Below are positions 21,201-28,691 of a stretch of DNA of 64,000 bases, piece by piece (positions within the stretch are counted from its first letter, which is position 1; every line of letters begins with the position of its first letter). The position numbers were made by a program, and so were the translations under genes. The stretch covers positions 14,707,572-14,771,571 of the forward strand of contig NC_069086.1 of the NCBI RefSeq assembly GCF_947172395.1. The letters run 5' to 3'. The notes below the pieces were generated by a model. That model had not been told where the DNA came from. It saw only the letters and a list, made by a program, of their open reading frames with translations, and did not search any database. This DNA is from Bicyclus anynana (Eukaryota; Arthropoda; Insecta; Lepidoptera; Nymphalidae).

Positions 21201-22265
21201 AAGAATCTACGATCGGCATTTTGAACAACACTGATTAGACTGACCATAGACTAAGTATAACATTCTATGCTCCTCTACTATTTATGGTTGGCTCTGAGTT
21301 CCTAGCACAAATATATCTAACATTATGTTATTTTTTTGTATTTGTAGGTTCTCGACAAGTACCAACCACCAGATCACTTTTTACCGGAGAGCTATACGTG
21401 TTTCTTCCTACTCAAGATGCCGCGGTATTCCTGCAAGAGCGTGCTGCGAGAAAAGTTGAGGTAAGAAGGTTTTTAGCTATAAAATAAAAAAAAATCTCCA
21501 CTTAAAAGCCGATATTTGCAGAATAGATAAAGATATTTAAAATTAGGTGGCAACCTTATCAGACAATTGTCAGGCATATTTGCTATTGGCAGACCAGACC
21601 TGAGCTAATTTAGAAAATATGAAATCCTAAATGATTCCAACTGGTAATCGTACCTCTGTTGAGAACCACAGCACTACAAAGTGCGCCAGATAAATCATAA
21701 TGGGCCCATGGATTACCTTAATGACTTTCTCTAAATATTTCATTGAAGGTTGCCTGCAGGAGATCGCTTTTAGCGCTAGACCGCCTTTGCATATTTTGCT
21801 TTTCTTTTGTGTTTTTTTTTATTCTTTACTGTAATCTCACCTGATGGTAAGTGATGATGAATCTAAGATGGAAGCGGGCTAATTTGTTAGGAGTACCTAG
21901 TATGTAAATCCACACCCCTTTCGACATCGTACCGGAACGCTAAATCGCTTGGTGGTACGTCTTTGTCGATAAGGTAACTAGCCACGGCCGAAGCCTCCCA
22001 CCAGCCAAAAACAGTTTCCTTATGTTAGTGTACCTTAATTTTATGTGCAATAAAGATTTATTCTATTCTACTTTCATCTGTTACCAGATACGCCATACAC
22101 TTCTGCAAAAGCATCGACACGGACGAGTACGCGCGCGTGGCGCTCAGCGCCGCCGAACGCGTGTCCTCAGAGGAGTCCGACTCGGAGGGCGACGGCGCGT
22201 CCATGCCCACGACCATCCCACCGCCTGTGCTCTACTCGCTCACGAGAGCGCCCACGTGGCTCTGA
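233..22265 (+). CDS. HERC2: HERC2, C-terminal 1384 residues (26 exons; 5' part outside the window)
   Basis: This is the 3' portion of the giant E3 ubiquitin ligase HERC2, which transfers ubiquitin through a HECT cysteine and works in DNA-damage signalling, centrosome and trafficking pathways in animals (family knowledge). Exons: 233-385, 1037-1156, 1878-2013, 2477-2629, 3327-3494, 3844-3941, 4211-4367, 5117-5313, 6049-6338, 6668-6888, 7364-7458, 7630-7736, 8384-8561, 9125-9248, 12664-12793, 13123-13229, 14331-14458, 14980-15129, 15487-15820, 16414-16608, 17443-17615, 18061-18191, 18921-19084, 19999-20153, 21348-21460, 22088-22265. All junctions are GT-AG except intron 21 (GC-AG), and phases match throughout. 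Diagnostic peptides include SDGSVNGWGWRF, WGKGDYHRLGHG, SVDDCGGGYSESIAE and ESYTCFFLLKMPRYS. The stop is TGA at 22263-22265. Vertebrate HERC2 is about 4800 residues, so more than two thirds of the protein lies upstream. Exon numbers here count from the window edge. Confidence 0.97.
386..1036 (+). other. HERC2 intron with a small hairpin
   Basis: Intron between visible exons 1 and 2. The only structure noticed is an imperfect inverted repeat at about 706-763 (ATCGAAAATATAGCTCTTTCG against CGAAAGAGAAAACAATATTTTCGAT, short loop). No coding or recognised repeat content was seen. Confidence 0.5.
1157..3326 (+). other. HERC2 introns 2-4, nothing recognised
   Basis: The introns at 1157-1877, 2014-2476 and 2630-3326 surround small exons and carry AT-rich sequence. 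The segment at about 2030-2450 is moderately GC-rich and may be an old dispersed repeat (AAGCGGTTGGGCAGGC), but no second copy was found in the window. The GT donors and AG acceptors are ordinary. Confidence 0.5.
3525..3775 (-). mobile_element. MITE M1, copy 1 (in HERC2 intron 5)
   Basis: This is a 250-bp segment with an inverted homologue at 22398-22672. Shared blocks read on opposite strands are CAGACCAATTACC, GATCATA, ATCTATAGAATCGATGTTT, TACACGTGTG and TCGTCCCCCTC. The outer ends (GTATCxCACT type and GTATACTCAG type in copy 2) are weakly inverted to each other. No ORF. A short non-autonomous DNA element is inferred from size and organisation. Confidence 0.6.
4378..4728 (+). mobile_element. 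Lep1-like Helitron, partly duplicated internally
   Basis: In HERC2 intron 7. The segment runs through CGATTTGGCTGAATTTT, ATAGATTTTACTCTGG and a CCATGG block, and ends with ACGAAGTCGCGAGCATCCGCTAG, the Helitron 3' hairpin followed by CTAG. The GTTACTTTTTCACGCCGCGACTACTGAACCG type block occurs twice (about 4420 and 4600), so two copies are stacked. The remaining intron sequence to 5116 is AT-rich with no assignable content. Confidence 0.75.
5314..6048 (+). other. HERC2 intron 8, nothing recognised
   Basis: AT-rich intron. It contains a spliceable-looking 37-nt segment (5847-5883), which I rejected because including it breaks the frame. No repeat was identified. Confidence 0.5.
6339..7629 (+). 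other. HERC2 introns 9-11, nothing recognised
   Basis: The introns at 6339-6667, 6889-7363 and 7459-7629 flank propeller exons. The segment at 6950-7150 has a more balanced base composition (GCGCATGGGTTATGCGCGG) and may be an old repeat. No copy was seen elsewhere in the window. Confidence 0.45.
7978..8358 (-). mobile_element. Lep1-like Helitron(s), two partial bodies in one orientation
   Basis: In HERC2 intron 12. On the plus strand it begins CTAGCGGACGCCCGCGACTT (reverse complement of the 3' hairpin and CTAG end) and finishes TTTATAATATTAGTGA (5' TC end on the minus strand). The body motif GGGATAAAAAGTxGCCTATGT occurs twice (about 8060 and 8220), so two copies are joined. The right end is about 25 bp before the exon 13 acceptor. 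Confidence 0.8.
8589..8840 (-). mobile_element. SINE S1, nearly full, minus strand
   Basis: In HERC2 intron 13. Read on the plus strand it runs tail to head: CCCATATTCGGCAG, GAGCTCGAGTCTCCTC, GCAGGTTTCCTCACAATG, CACGTGATATTTAATTTCTT and CCGGACCGGTTTCGAAAC (degraded B box), ending GGGCTATCACGGC (A-box region). A second, plus-strand S1 tail fragment lies at about 8908-9020 and ends GAATATGGGTTG. Confidence 0.85.
10124..11117. mobile_element. Second TIR transposon nested inside the first
   Basis: Starts CTGGGTGTAAGGGGCATG and ends CATGTCCCTTACACCCAG, near-perfect inverted termini of 18 bp flanked by TA on both sides. It is about 994 bp with no coding ORF and includes low-complexity GTGTGT and a short palindromic GTACGTAC segment. 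It sits within the element at 9428-11776, so it inserted later. Confidence 0.72.
11199..11478 (+). mobile_element. SINE S3, full length, tRNA-derived
   Basis: The head has a pol III A-box-like segment (GCGTGGCGCAGTGGGTAGTG) and a B box (GGGTTCGATTCCC) at tRNA spacing. The body contains CACCCATAACACAAGCTACT and TTTGGGGCTAGATAG and ends in an ATAATAATAATAAAA tail. The flanks share AAAAGATTA, a likely target-site duplication. A tail-only relative lies at 24215-24318. Confidence 0.82.
11829..12031 (-). mobile_element. Lep1-like Helitron, directly abutting the previous one
   Basis: Starts CTAGCAGACGTCAGCGATTT immediately after the end of the preceding Helitron, runs through the usual CCGGGATGAAAAATTGCC body, and ends TTCATAATATTAGTAGGA. 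Head-to-tail contact suggests insertion next to an existing Helitron end. Confidence 0.8.
12032..12620 (-). mobile_element. Cluster of degraded repeats in HERC2 intron 14
   Basis: About 12035-12200 resembles a decayed S2 SINE in reverse (TGACCTTGACTGCGATCTCA, then CGAATCCAGGACTGCGCTGT, then a tRNA-like end). About 12480-12620 is a Helitron-like end: ACAGACAGACCGACAG and CGCATTTATAATATTAGTAG. It precedes the exon 15 acceptor by about 45 bp. Family calls are tentative. Confidence 0.5.
13515..13640 (+). mobile_element. Fragment of Helitron-like family H2
   Basis: In HERC2 intron 16. Matches the body of the H2 family (see 43022-43217): TTTGTT near the start, a CGACCGATTTGTAAAA block, ATAGGCTATGTTATATCACCGTATTC and GGGAACTACGTTAGTGAAACCG. 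It lacks clear ends. Confidence 0.5.
13975..14310. repeat. Hairpins followed by a tandem array of about 80 bp units, next to the exon 17 acceptor
   Basis: Two perfect or near-perfect hairpins come first: 13975-14036 (arms begin CTGGACTTCGTCGAAACGTA) and 14037-14082 (arms ATATACTTTAATCTTGTACT). About 3.5 direct copies of a unit follow, each with GTAGCCATCCTGACCTTCGT, CGAAACGTCGAAACGAGTA and a TATATTTGAGGCTTAAGAA end. The last, shortened copy ends about 20 bp before the splice acceptor at 14329-14330. Confidence 0.88.
14459..14979 (+). other. HERC2 intron 17 with a palindrome
   Basis: Mostly featureless AT-rich intron. It contains a perfect-arm hairpin at 14788-14826 (ACAGCCCAATTCAAA with its inverse and a 9-nt loop). 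No other recognised element. Confidence 0.6.
16078..16360 (-). mobile_element. Strongly decayed S2 SINE in HERC2 intron 19
   Basis: On the plus strand the order of S2 marks is kept but diverged: TTTGACTGTAATCTAACTTG, AAGTGATGATGCTGTCTAAG, ACCAGACCAGATATGTGCC, TGGGAAACCCACGACCTC and a tRNA-like end. It is too altered for a confident boundary call. Confidence 0.5.
16609..17442 (+). other. HERC2 intron 20, nothing recognised
   Basis: An 834-bp intron with mixed composition. Short GC-richer blocks occur (about 16880-16930 and 17090-17220) but no second copy or ORF was found. Confidence 0.5.
17754..17880 (-). mobile_element. SINE S1 fragment
   Basis: Minus-strand S1 tail in HERC2 intron 21: GGGGTTAGGCTAATAGTCCA, GCGGATTGGCAGACTTCACA, GCAGGTTTCCTCACGATG. 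The head is absent. Confidence 0.8.
17883..17980. repeat. Dispersed repeat, copy 1 of 2
   Basis: Matches 43270-43365 in direct orientation: ATAATACGTACTA, AATCGCGGCAAACTTTCAAG, ACTGTCAC and ACATGAAAC are shared in order. Class unknown. No ORF. Confidence 0.7.
18282..18479 (+). mobile_element. Lep1-like Helitron, short full copy
   Basis: In HERC2 intron 22. Begins TCACACTAATGTAAGTGTGA, contains GCGATTTGGCTGAAATTTGG and CATCCCGGAAAAGTCCATGG, and ends ACGCGGACGTGAGCTAG. It has TC and CTAG termini and no coding capacity. Confidence 0.85.
19100..19160 (+). repeat. CAT/CGT trinucleotide microsatellite
   Basis: Runs of CAT followed by CGT begin about 15 bp after the exon 23 donor (GTACAC) in HERC2 intron 23. 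Reading through the donor would give a His-rich tail, which is not expected to be real protein. Confidence 0.9.
19690..19955 (-). mobile_element. SINE S2, minus strand, nearly full
   Basis: In HERC2 intron 23. The plus strand reads tail to head: TTACAAGTTAACCCTTGACT, CACCTGATGGTAAGTGATGA, CACACCCCTTTCGGTTTCTA, CAGACCTGGACAAATTAAGA, GGGGATCGAACCCAGGACCT (inverse of the B box), and GCATACCACTGCGTCACGGA (inverse of the A box). An internal deletion of about 40 bp lies in the body. The 3' splice site of exon 24 is about 40 bp beyond. Confidence 0.9.
20201..21080. mobile_element. Long fold-back element (about 880 bp) in HERC2 intron 24
   Basis: Two arms of about 240 bp are inverted copies: left TCACATTTACACTAAACTTT to CCCTCCCCCGGTTAGGTTCT, right AGAACCTAACCGAAGGAGGG to TGTAAATGTGA. 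An inner inverted pair at about 20484-20524 and 20794-20843 (GTAACTCGGTGTACCATTCA against its inverse) extends the stem. The AT-rich centre has no ORF of note. It fills most of the intron. A fold-back/MITE origin is inferred. Confidence 0.85.
21399..21401 (+). other. HERC2: HERC2 HECT catalytic cysteine codon
   Basis: TGT in the context SYT-C-FFLLK. By alignment with the known family signature this is the thioester-forming cysteine of the HECT C-lobe. It lies in the short exon 25, which also carries the PESYT loop. Confidence 0.93.
21748..22078 (+). mobile_element. LINE 3' tail, interrupted by an S2 SINE
   Basis: In HERC2 intron 25. The first part (21748-21825) is GTTGCCTGCAGGAGATCGCT with TTTAGCGCTAGACCGCC. 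The second (22018-22078) ends GTGCAATAAAGATTTATTCT. The same tail, uninterrupted, occurs at about 51820-51945 and 55135-55260 (GGAAGAGATCGCTTTTTAGC to GTACAATAAAGTATATTTCA). This form is typical of lepidopteran non-LTR 3' ends; the clade is not assigned. Confidence 0.75.
21826..22012 (-). mobile_element. SINE S2 fragment inside a LINE tail
   Basis: Plus strand: TTTACTGTAATCTCACCTGA, TAAGATGGAAGCGGGCTAAT, CACACCCCTTTCGACATCGT, GGTAACTAGCCACGGCCGAA, CCTCCCACCAGCC. It lacks the tRNA-like head. The segment before it (about 21545-21700) is another very degraded S2-like piece. Confidence 0.8.
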
Positions 22266-22397
22266 ACTCTGTTCACGTAATTAAAAAAAAAACTGGTTAG
22301 CTCTGACTTCCGGCCTTTTAGTACCTAACTATTCATGTAAAGTGCTTTAATGCCAATGACATTTTACAAATAGACTCGTTATATACTAGCTCAGACC

Positions 22398-22672
22398 TCT
22401 TGTATCGCACTCAAATTGTTTGTCGTTTTTTGAGGGGGACAAGATAAACTCACACATCGAAAATATTTAACGCCAATAAATATACCCTGTGTCTTTACAC
22501 TGCACACAACTATAAATTTAAATCGTAATACACACACGTGTAATTTTTACACAATGAAACATCGATTCTATAGATGCAGTATGTATAAACTCGTTAGATC
22601 GTGATCATATACTTTTGACAGAGGGGTAACGTCTAGCGAAGCAGGTCCTATGGTAATTGGTCTGAGTATACT
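22398..22672 (+). mobile_element. MITE M1, copy 2, in the HERC2 3' region
   Basis: Inverted homologue of 3525-3775, from GTATCGCACTCAAATTG to AATTGGTCTGAGTATA. It starts about 130 bp after the HERC2 stop codon, so it probably lies in or beside the 3' UTR. It supplies an AATAAA at 22475-22480, which could serve as a poly(A) signal. Confidence 0.6.
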
Positions 22673-22691
22673 TGAGTTTGGCTACTGAGAG

Positions 22692-22697
22692 AATAAA
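22692..22697 (+). terminator. Possible HERC2 poly(A) signal
   Basis: AATAAA about 430 nt after the stop. The other candidate is at 22475-22480. The sequence alone does not say which is used. Confidence 0.35.
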
Positions 22698-22699
22698 TT

Positions 22700-24210
22700 G
22701 AAATCACCCTGCAAATTTAAAAAAAAAATTGGAGGGCATTCCCAAAACTATAGTGCATATATTGGAAAAACTCAGTTTGAAACTTGTAAATTTTTTTATA
22801 TAGGCTTTCAGTAGCCAAACTAACTACAACTAAAAACAGAAAATATTGACATGTCTATGTAACAACGTATATGTAGGCATACGAGATTAAAGAGAAAGGA
22901 GATGATATTTGTGTATTTAATCGCGCCATTGAAATTAATAGACTGTAATGGCTGTCTTAATAATATACATACTATTGGTGAATGTCGAAATAATTTACGG
23001 AGTCAAATTCTAAATCTAATGAAAAATTTACTCAATTTCTTACTACATTGACAATTTTTTGTAAACAGTGCAAATACCATTTGATAAGTAACAGAAGGAT
23101 CCTAAACGTAATTCTTCCATCCATTTTTACAAAGACTTACAATAAAATGTTTTCATAATTTGGACGCAAAATTATTATCATTTTTAAAGGTAAATTGGAA
23201 ATCGTCTGTTAAAAAACCTCATTTATTGTTTTAGCAAACTATAGCTTGGCGAATTAGTTCGTAACACTCCTGATGGTCCGCGGGGGCTGGGAGGCGGGTA
23301 GCGATGACAGATAAACCCACAACTGATGAATCCCACTTCCAGCCTTCCCTCCCTGTCGCTCGCATATCATGGAAGTGTCTTCAGAGAACTTGTCAAGCTA
23401 TAACAACAGACTTCTAAAAATTAGTTGTGGTGACAATGAAGGTTTTTTATATTTGTAATTGGGCTATTCACAAATGACATCGCCATGACCAGCCATGACA
23501 TATTTTGACTAATGTAGTAAATTTCGATTACATTCCAACACTAAAATAACTTTAACATCTAACAGATTCCGCCTTTTGCAGGGATGCTATCTCTCTATAC
23601 TTTTAGGCATAACAAATTTAGTTTAACCGAATAAAACCGCCTCGCTTTTTGTGGACAATATTTTTATAGTCTTCTATAGACATGAGTTATAACATCACAA
23701 TCGCGAGGCGAGGCAGTGAAGGTGGCTTTAATGAGCTATGACCTTTAACCTAAATATACAAACCACACCTAGTATCGTGTAGTAAACTTAAGGAATGTTT
23801 AAAGTAACTACCACATGTAGATTATTAATTTTGAAACACCAATTACGATTTACATCCTTAGGTAGTCTTCTTTAGGTATTTGTATTATTACAATGATACC
23901 TAAGTTTAAATAAGTACTCGAAACGATATTTGTAATGTTAATATTAAAAACATTATAGAGCTAACGAAAATTCTAGCAACGCTTGTTTCCAAATAAGCAT
24001 TCCATCCATACTGTAGTTACCGGAGCTCGAAGGATTTGCTACGAGTATAAACGATCTTATATAGTTTGTAATACGTGTTAAAGCAAAGATTTTATACTAT
24101 AAGATATGTTACGGACCTACAAAATCACCGCAAACAGTAATCCGAATTTGATCTGATGTGAGCTATTCCACTAAGCGGACACATGCACAATTTTGTGTTT
24201 ACTTAAATTA
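22700..24210. other. Intergenic, mostly featureless
   Basis: AT-rich. At about 23258-23400 there is a GC-richer block distantly related, in inverse orientation, to 52735-52890: GTTCGTAACACTCCTGATGG, CATATCATGGAAGTGTCTT and CTTGTCAAGCTATA resemble the inverses or cognates of that block. No ORF or gene was found. Confidence 0.5.
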
Positions 24211-24214
24211 TATA

Positions 24215-24318
24215 TTTATGTTGTGAATAATATCAACTATCTTAGTACCCATAACACAAGATACTATGTTTGCTTACTTTGGGGCTAGATGTGTATTGTT
24301 TAAGTATATTTATTTATT
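24215..24318 (+). mobile_element. SINE S3 tail fragment
   Basis: Shares TATCAACTATCTTAGTACCC, ATAACACAAGATACT, TTTGGGGCTAGATG and GTATTGTTTAAGTATATTTA with the full S3 at 11199-11478. The head is missing, and it is directly followed by a Helitron. Confidence 0.8.
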
Positions 24319-24559
24319 ACTCGCGGACGACCGTGACTTCGTCCGCATGGAATTCAGTTTTTCACAAATCCCGCGGGAATCATGGATTTTTCCGGGATGA
24401 AAAGTAATCTATGTGTTAATCCAGAGTAAAGTCTATTTCCATTTCAAATTTCAGCCAAATCGCTTCAGTAGCCGCAGCGTAAAAGGGATACAAACATACT
24501 TACACACTTGCACACTTTCACACTTACACACAAACTTTCGCCTTTATAATATTAGTGTG
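24319..24559 (-). mobile_element. Lep1-like Helitron
   Basis: Plus strand starts CTCGCGGACGACCGTGACTT, continues CACAAATCCCGCGGGAATCA and CGCTTCAGTAGCCGCAGCGT, and ends CGCCTTTATAATATTAGTGT. The 3' terminal CTAG is mutated to CTCG. Followed by a perfect-arm hairpin at 24607-24642. Confidence 0.85.
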
Positions 24560-25436
24560 GTTATTTATTTATATATAGTTTTTACACTTTCTGAACACAC
24601 AACTCGACATTGTAGATAATATTTATGTATTATCTACAATGTTGTTTACAATGCGATTAAATGAAATTAAGACAATTAGCCACTTTCATGCGCCTCAGTT
24701 TTGTCGCGTTAGTGACATATCTATAGTATAAAATATCTTTGTGTAAGTACACTGTAAATTAACAATAAACGAAAATACAAATACGACGGCTGAACACGCA
24801 TGAATTCCAACGCTGGATAACCTAATCTCACTAAGCTTAATGTTTAATTGTATCTACTATCTAATTAATTATATTAATAAAATGAATCTATTTTAATAAA
24901 CCTGTTAAAAAAAATGTATAATTTTTGGAACAACCTACATTTTTGTCAAACAAGTTTGTGCGATTCCTTCTGCCAGTTAATTTAAAGTTTTTGATATAAT
25001 TAGTGTTTTTATCTATGTGAATATTTGCAGCACTCATAAGTTACAAAATATTATGGATCAAGGTTTTTCTATAGGTTTTAAAAATATTCGTAACGATTGA
25101 CGTTAAATAATTATAAGACGACTGATAAAGTACAGCAAAATGTAGGTAAACTAACGAATAAATAAGCTGTGTGATTGTTGGCTTTTAGATAGGAAGGGAA
25201 TGAGAAGGTGCATTTTATATAGAGAAAGCAATTAATGCTAGTCAGAATTTTTATGTAAAGGGCTTGATATTATATTTAATACTTATTTTTATTGTCTTAG
25301 CCAGTATTACGTGTATTGAATATATAACTTTCTACAAAAAAGCACCGCATGATATTTTTGACTTAATATAATGCTTCTCTACTTTTTTCGTAATTGCTAC
25401 TAATGGATATTTTATTAATCATAGCTTTGTTGTATA

Positions 25437-25812
25437 CAGGGTGCTCGGGAGCATTTTCCATAACTCTGTGGATATATTCTTTACCGAAAATTAATTAAAA
25501 ATGTTCAAGGAACATGTGCTCTAAAATTAATATTTTCGGGGTAAATAATATTTCTTTTGTGAATTGATCTTAAAATGTGTCCCATAACCGCATCTTTATA
25601 ATATTACGTAGCTCAGTTTTACGTATTTTTAAATGTAAGGATAGATAAAGGCTTGTGTTACTTGGATAGTCGGAATTATTTGAATTATTTTGTATGAAAA
25701 CATAAAAAGTTTTTATTATTTAGTTAAAAAAATATTAATTATGCAGTTCAGCCTATAAGTGGACAACTGTCAACACCTTGAAGTTATGGGGAATACTCCC
25801 GAGCATCCTGTA
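25437..25812. mobile_element. MITE with TIRs and TA target duplication
   Basis: Left end CAGGGTGCTCGGGAGCATTT, right end AATACTCCCGAGCATCCTG, inverted with few mismatches over about 28 bp and flanked by TA. No ORF, about 375 bp. A short end fragment (AAATACTCCCGAG) recurs at about 34613. A Tc1/mariner-type non-autonomous element is inferred. Confidence 0.75.
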
Positions 25813-27640
25813 TATTATTGTCCTTATAGCTTTATACTGTATTATAATCAACATTGATTTTTTTTAGTTTCCCTATTTATTAGAGAATTGTTCGTAGGTA
25901 TCTTGTGTTTAAATTAGCAAGTCTTGTATAATGATAGTTTCAAGACAATTCACAATAACATATTTTCTAAATATAAAACACTATTTAATTGTGGAACTCT
26001 CCCTAGATAGACACCTAACATAGTTTACGTAGTTTTGGTGCTAGTGCTTCGAATATGTTGATGATTTTTTTACAAAAATTTTTGAAAGCACAAATACATG
26101 TTAAAGTAAGACACATGTATAGTATAGGCTCGACATCCATTGTAATATTCCATTTGGCTCTGAAATTCTTCATCTATGTACCTCTATAACATTAAACAAA
26201 TATTATTTGAATTATTTTGAAATTGTATCCAAATATTTTTTCACCAAAGAATAAAAGACAGAATTAAATAGTTGAACAATGCTCTGCTCTGAAGTTTTAT
26301 TAGCAAAATTGTTCTATATTTTTATCATTAAGTGAATTGTTTTGGGTTACAAAATAGGAACCATCAAAGTGGAATAGATATTATTAAAAAAACAGTAAAC
26401 TAAGTTAATATGAAAAATGTGCAGTATTAAATGTTATGTTATTATGCATATACAAATTAATTTGGTGACATTATATTTAAAAATATTTTATTATCTCCAA
26501 AATATTAAATCAGATCAAAAGTCTTCATAATATGAATTACTAAATTCATAAATATGCAATATGTATCGTAAACGAGAATGCCCAACATCTGTAGTGAAAA
26601 TAATCCATCTTTACTTAATGAGTCTTGATGAATTCTTATTTATTAGTCAAGTTTATTTTTAATTATAAATATCTGAAATAATGAAATCCACAATGGACTT
26701 ACTTGGATTACTTTTATACTTAAGAAGAAATAGAATGAGCTCTTGAACATTATTTTACTAACAAGGATAAATATATAGACATTCTTCCTTTACATAACTA
26801 CTTTCACCAATTGCAGATCTGTAAATAATATTTTATTATTTTAAAATTGTATTGCTGTATTATGATTGTCTACACCTATATTTCTAATTAAATCAATATT
26901 TATTAAATGAATGCCTTTCATTTCTAGCTATCACTTGTGAAATCATTATATTCATACATCCTAATTCTTTTTATTATTTATTGTATTATGTGCATCTCAT
27001 TTAAAAACACTGAATTAAATTTAATCAACATGTTTTCTGTTTATGATTATTTTATTATTTGTTATCTATCTCTTATCTTGGTGTATTATATAAACATCCA
27101 TTGCTAATAGCAGAGCAAACTTGAGAGTAATTTTTGTGTTGGGAAACAAGGATTTTTTTAATAGTTATAGGATGTGTGTTTGTTTGGTTAAACATACTAA
27201 TCTCAGAAACTACTGGTCAGATTTGAAAAAATCTTTCAGTGTTAGACAGCCCATTTATCGATGAAGGCTATACATTACCACCGTATTCCTACGGGAAAGG
27301 GAACCACGCAGGTGAAACGCGCGGCGTCCGCTAAAGTACTGTAATCATATACCTAAACTATTTCCTTGAGAGTGAACAAGGTCAAAAGATTACAAAGTTA
27401 ATGACAAAATGGGAGAAAATGTCAACATGCAAGTAATTTTTAACTAATTTATATAAATAACTAAATTCTCTAATCTAAAACTAATTTCATTGCTAGATCT
27501 GGGTTATAGACTATAATAATATGCAGATTATTTTATGTTCCCCATACTATGTGACACAATTACCCATAATAAAATAAATACTATATCACTAATCTATACA
27601 AGAACCTACTTTAGAAAAACAAAAAAACAGTACTTCACAT
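25813..27640. other. AT-rich intergenic DNA with one H2 fragment
   Basis: Very AT-rich and without coding ORFs. The only recognised item is an H2 Helitron-like fragment at 27170-27336 (+): GTTTGTTTGGTTAAACATAC, AACTACTGGTCAGATTTGAA, AACCACGCAGGTGAAACGCG. Confidence 0.6.
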
Positions 27641-27730
27641 GATTATTTATTCACACTAAAGAATTAAACATTGTTCTTAAGAAATTCACTTAAATAAAAA
27701 TAAAGAAGTATCTATCACATATTATTTGTT

Positions 27731-28328
27731 TTATTTTTTTGCTTTAGGTTTTAATGTGAAGTATAATGCAATTACACCAAACACTGCATAGGTTGCCTTT
27801 GCTACCTGAAAAAAAGAATAAAGTTACTGAAAATTTTTATTTAATACTAGAGTATGAATTTTATTCCTGAAGATCTTTTAAACTTGAATTATTCTTTATA
27901 AATTGCAGGGGTTTATGGATACAAAATGTCACAAGCAAAAATGTTTTAAATAAAACCAGTCCACTGCTATTTTGCAGCAGGTGCTTAATGCTTACCTAGA
28001 TTAAACTAATCTAGGTAAGCATTAAGCACCTGCTTTTTATAAGAAAACTGAAGGTTCGTTCGGTTCTGGCCTGGTCGCAAATTGTATTCATAAAGGGACA
28101 TCTACTAACTATAAAATACCACCCTGCCAAATTTCATCTTCGTATGTCAAGCTATAAATTGCGCATTAACTAAAAAGATTTACAGTAGGCAGTGACACAC
28201 AACTAGAGTATAATAAGTAGCTTATATATAGGATTACTTACATTAGCTCTGCCTCTGTTCGTTGTACTGTTAAAGTATTTGGAGAGTCCTTTTAGTTGGG
28301 ACTCGTCAACACTATCTGCTCCAGACAT
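27731..28328 (-). CDS. DAPIT/USMG5-like ATP synthase subunit k, copy 1
   Basis: A small inner-mitochondrial-membrane protein of the F1Fo ATP synthase (subunit k; DAPIT or USMG5 in vertebrates), needed in that family for stability of ATP synthase dimers. Two exons: 28328-28242 (M to GRAN) and 27805-27731, intron GT-AG in phase 0. The product is 53 residues. It holds the family core LSKYFNSTTNRGRANVAKAT, then one hydrophobic segment (about residues 32-46, YAVFGVIALYF) and a Lys-rich end (KPKAKK). Length and single transmembrane helix agree with the family (about 50-60). AATAAA on the minus strand at 27651-27646, 80 nt after the stop, is a good poly(A) signal. The intron contains a 57-bp palindrome (27977-28033). 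A second copy lies just upstream on the same strand. Confidence 0.92.
27977..28033. repeat. Near-perfect 57-bp palindrome in a DAPIT intron
   Basis: Arms of 27 nt (GCAGGTGCTTAATGCTTACC and onward) with a 3-nt loop. No mismatch was seen in the arms. Confidence 0.9.
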
Positions 28329-28601
28329 TCTAAAAATTTTAACAATAAATTATTCAACAAAACTTATCGCGAATTAGTTCTCAAATTCTATTCCTTTTAG
28401 AAATAAATTTGAATTTAAAGTTAATAAACATTAGAAATAAGAAAATACCTGCTATTGAAATTATGTAATTACAACCTCCAAGAAACAAGAAAAACCACAG
28501 AAAAATTAAAAACTCGAATCTTTGACTTTGAATGTGAGTGACATTGACACTTGACAGATGAAATTACGTTCCATTATATCAAAACAAAAACGATTGGCTC
28601 T

Positions 28602-28607
28602 TTTATT
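28602..28607 (-). terminator. Poly(A) signal of DAPIT copy 2
   Basis: AATAAA on the minus strand, about 85 nt after the copy 2 stop codon. It lies within the roughly 360 bp separating the two genes, so copy 1 must start its own transcription (or splice) inside this short gap. Confidence 0.55.
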
Positions 28608-28691
28608 GAGAGATAATAATAACCATAAAATAGAATATTACACACAGATTATCTGTGTGTAATAGAATATTAATTTAATATACATTTTTGA

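Larger units (their letters stand above)
15487..22265 (+). other. HERC2: HERC2 exons 19-26: HECT ubiquitin ligase domain and acidic tail
   Basis: About residues 905-1384. Conserved N-lobe motifs are RERQHGPIVELSR, SVFGQM, HRVWKVKFVGESVDDCGGGY, FRFLGVLMGIAIRTGSPLSL and LAEVDKDFLPALLCIRD. C-lobe motifs are ELETLVCGSPDIPVHALRA, QWFWEVMEELS, FLRFVWGRTRLP and YQPPDHFLPESYTCFFLLK. The catalytic cysteine is the TGT at 21399-21401 (about residue 1306). After FCKSIDTDEYARVALS the tail is Ser/Glu/Asp-rich, as in other HERC2 proteins, and ends PTWL. All key HECT residues I know for the family appear intact, so the enzyme should be active. Confidence 0.95.
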
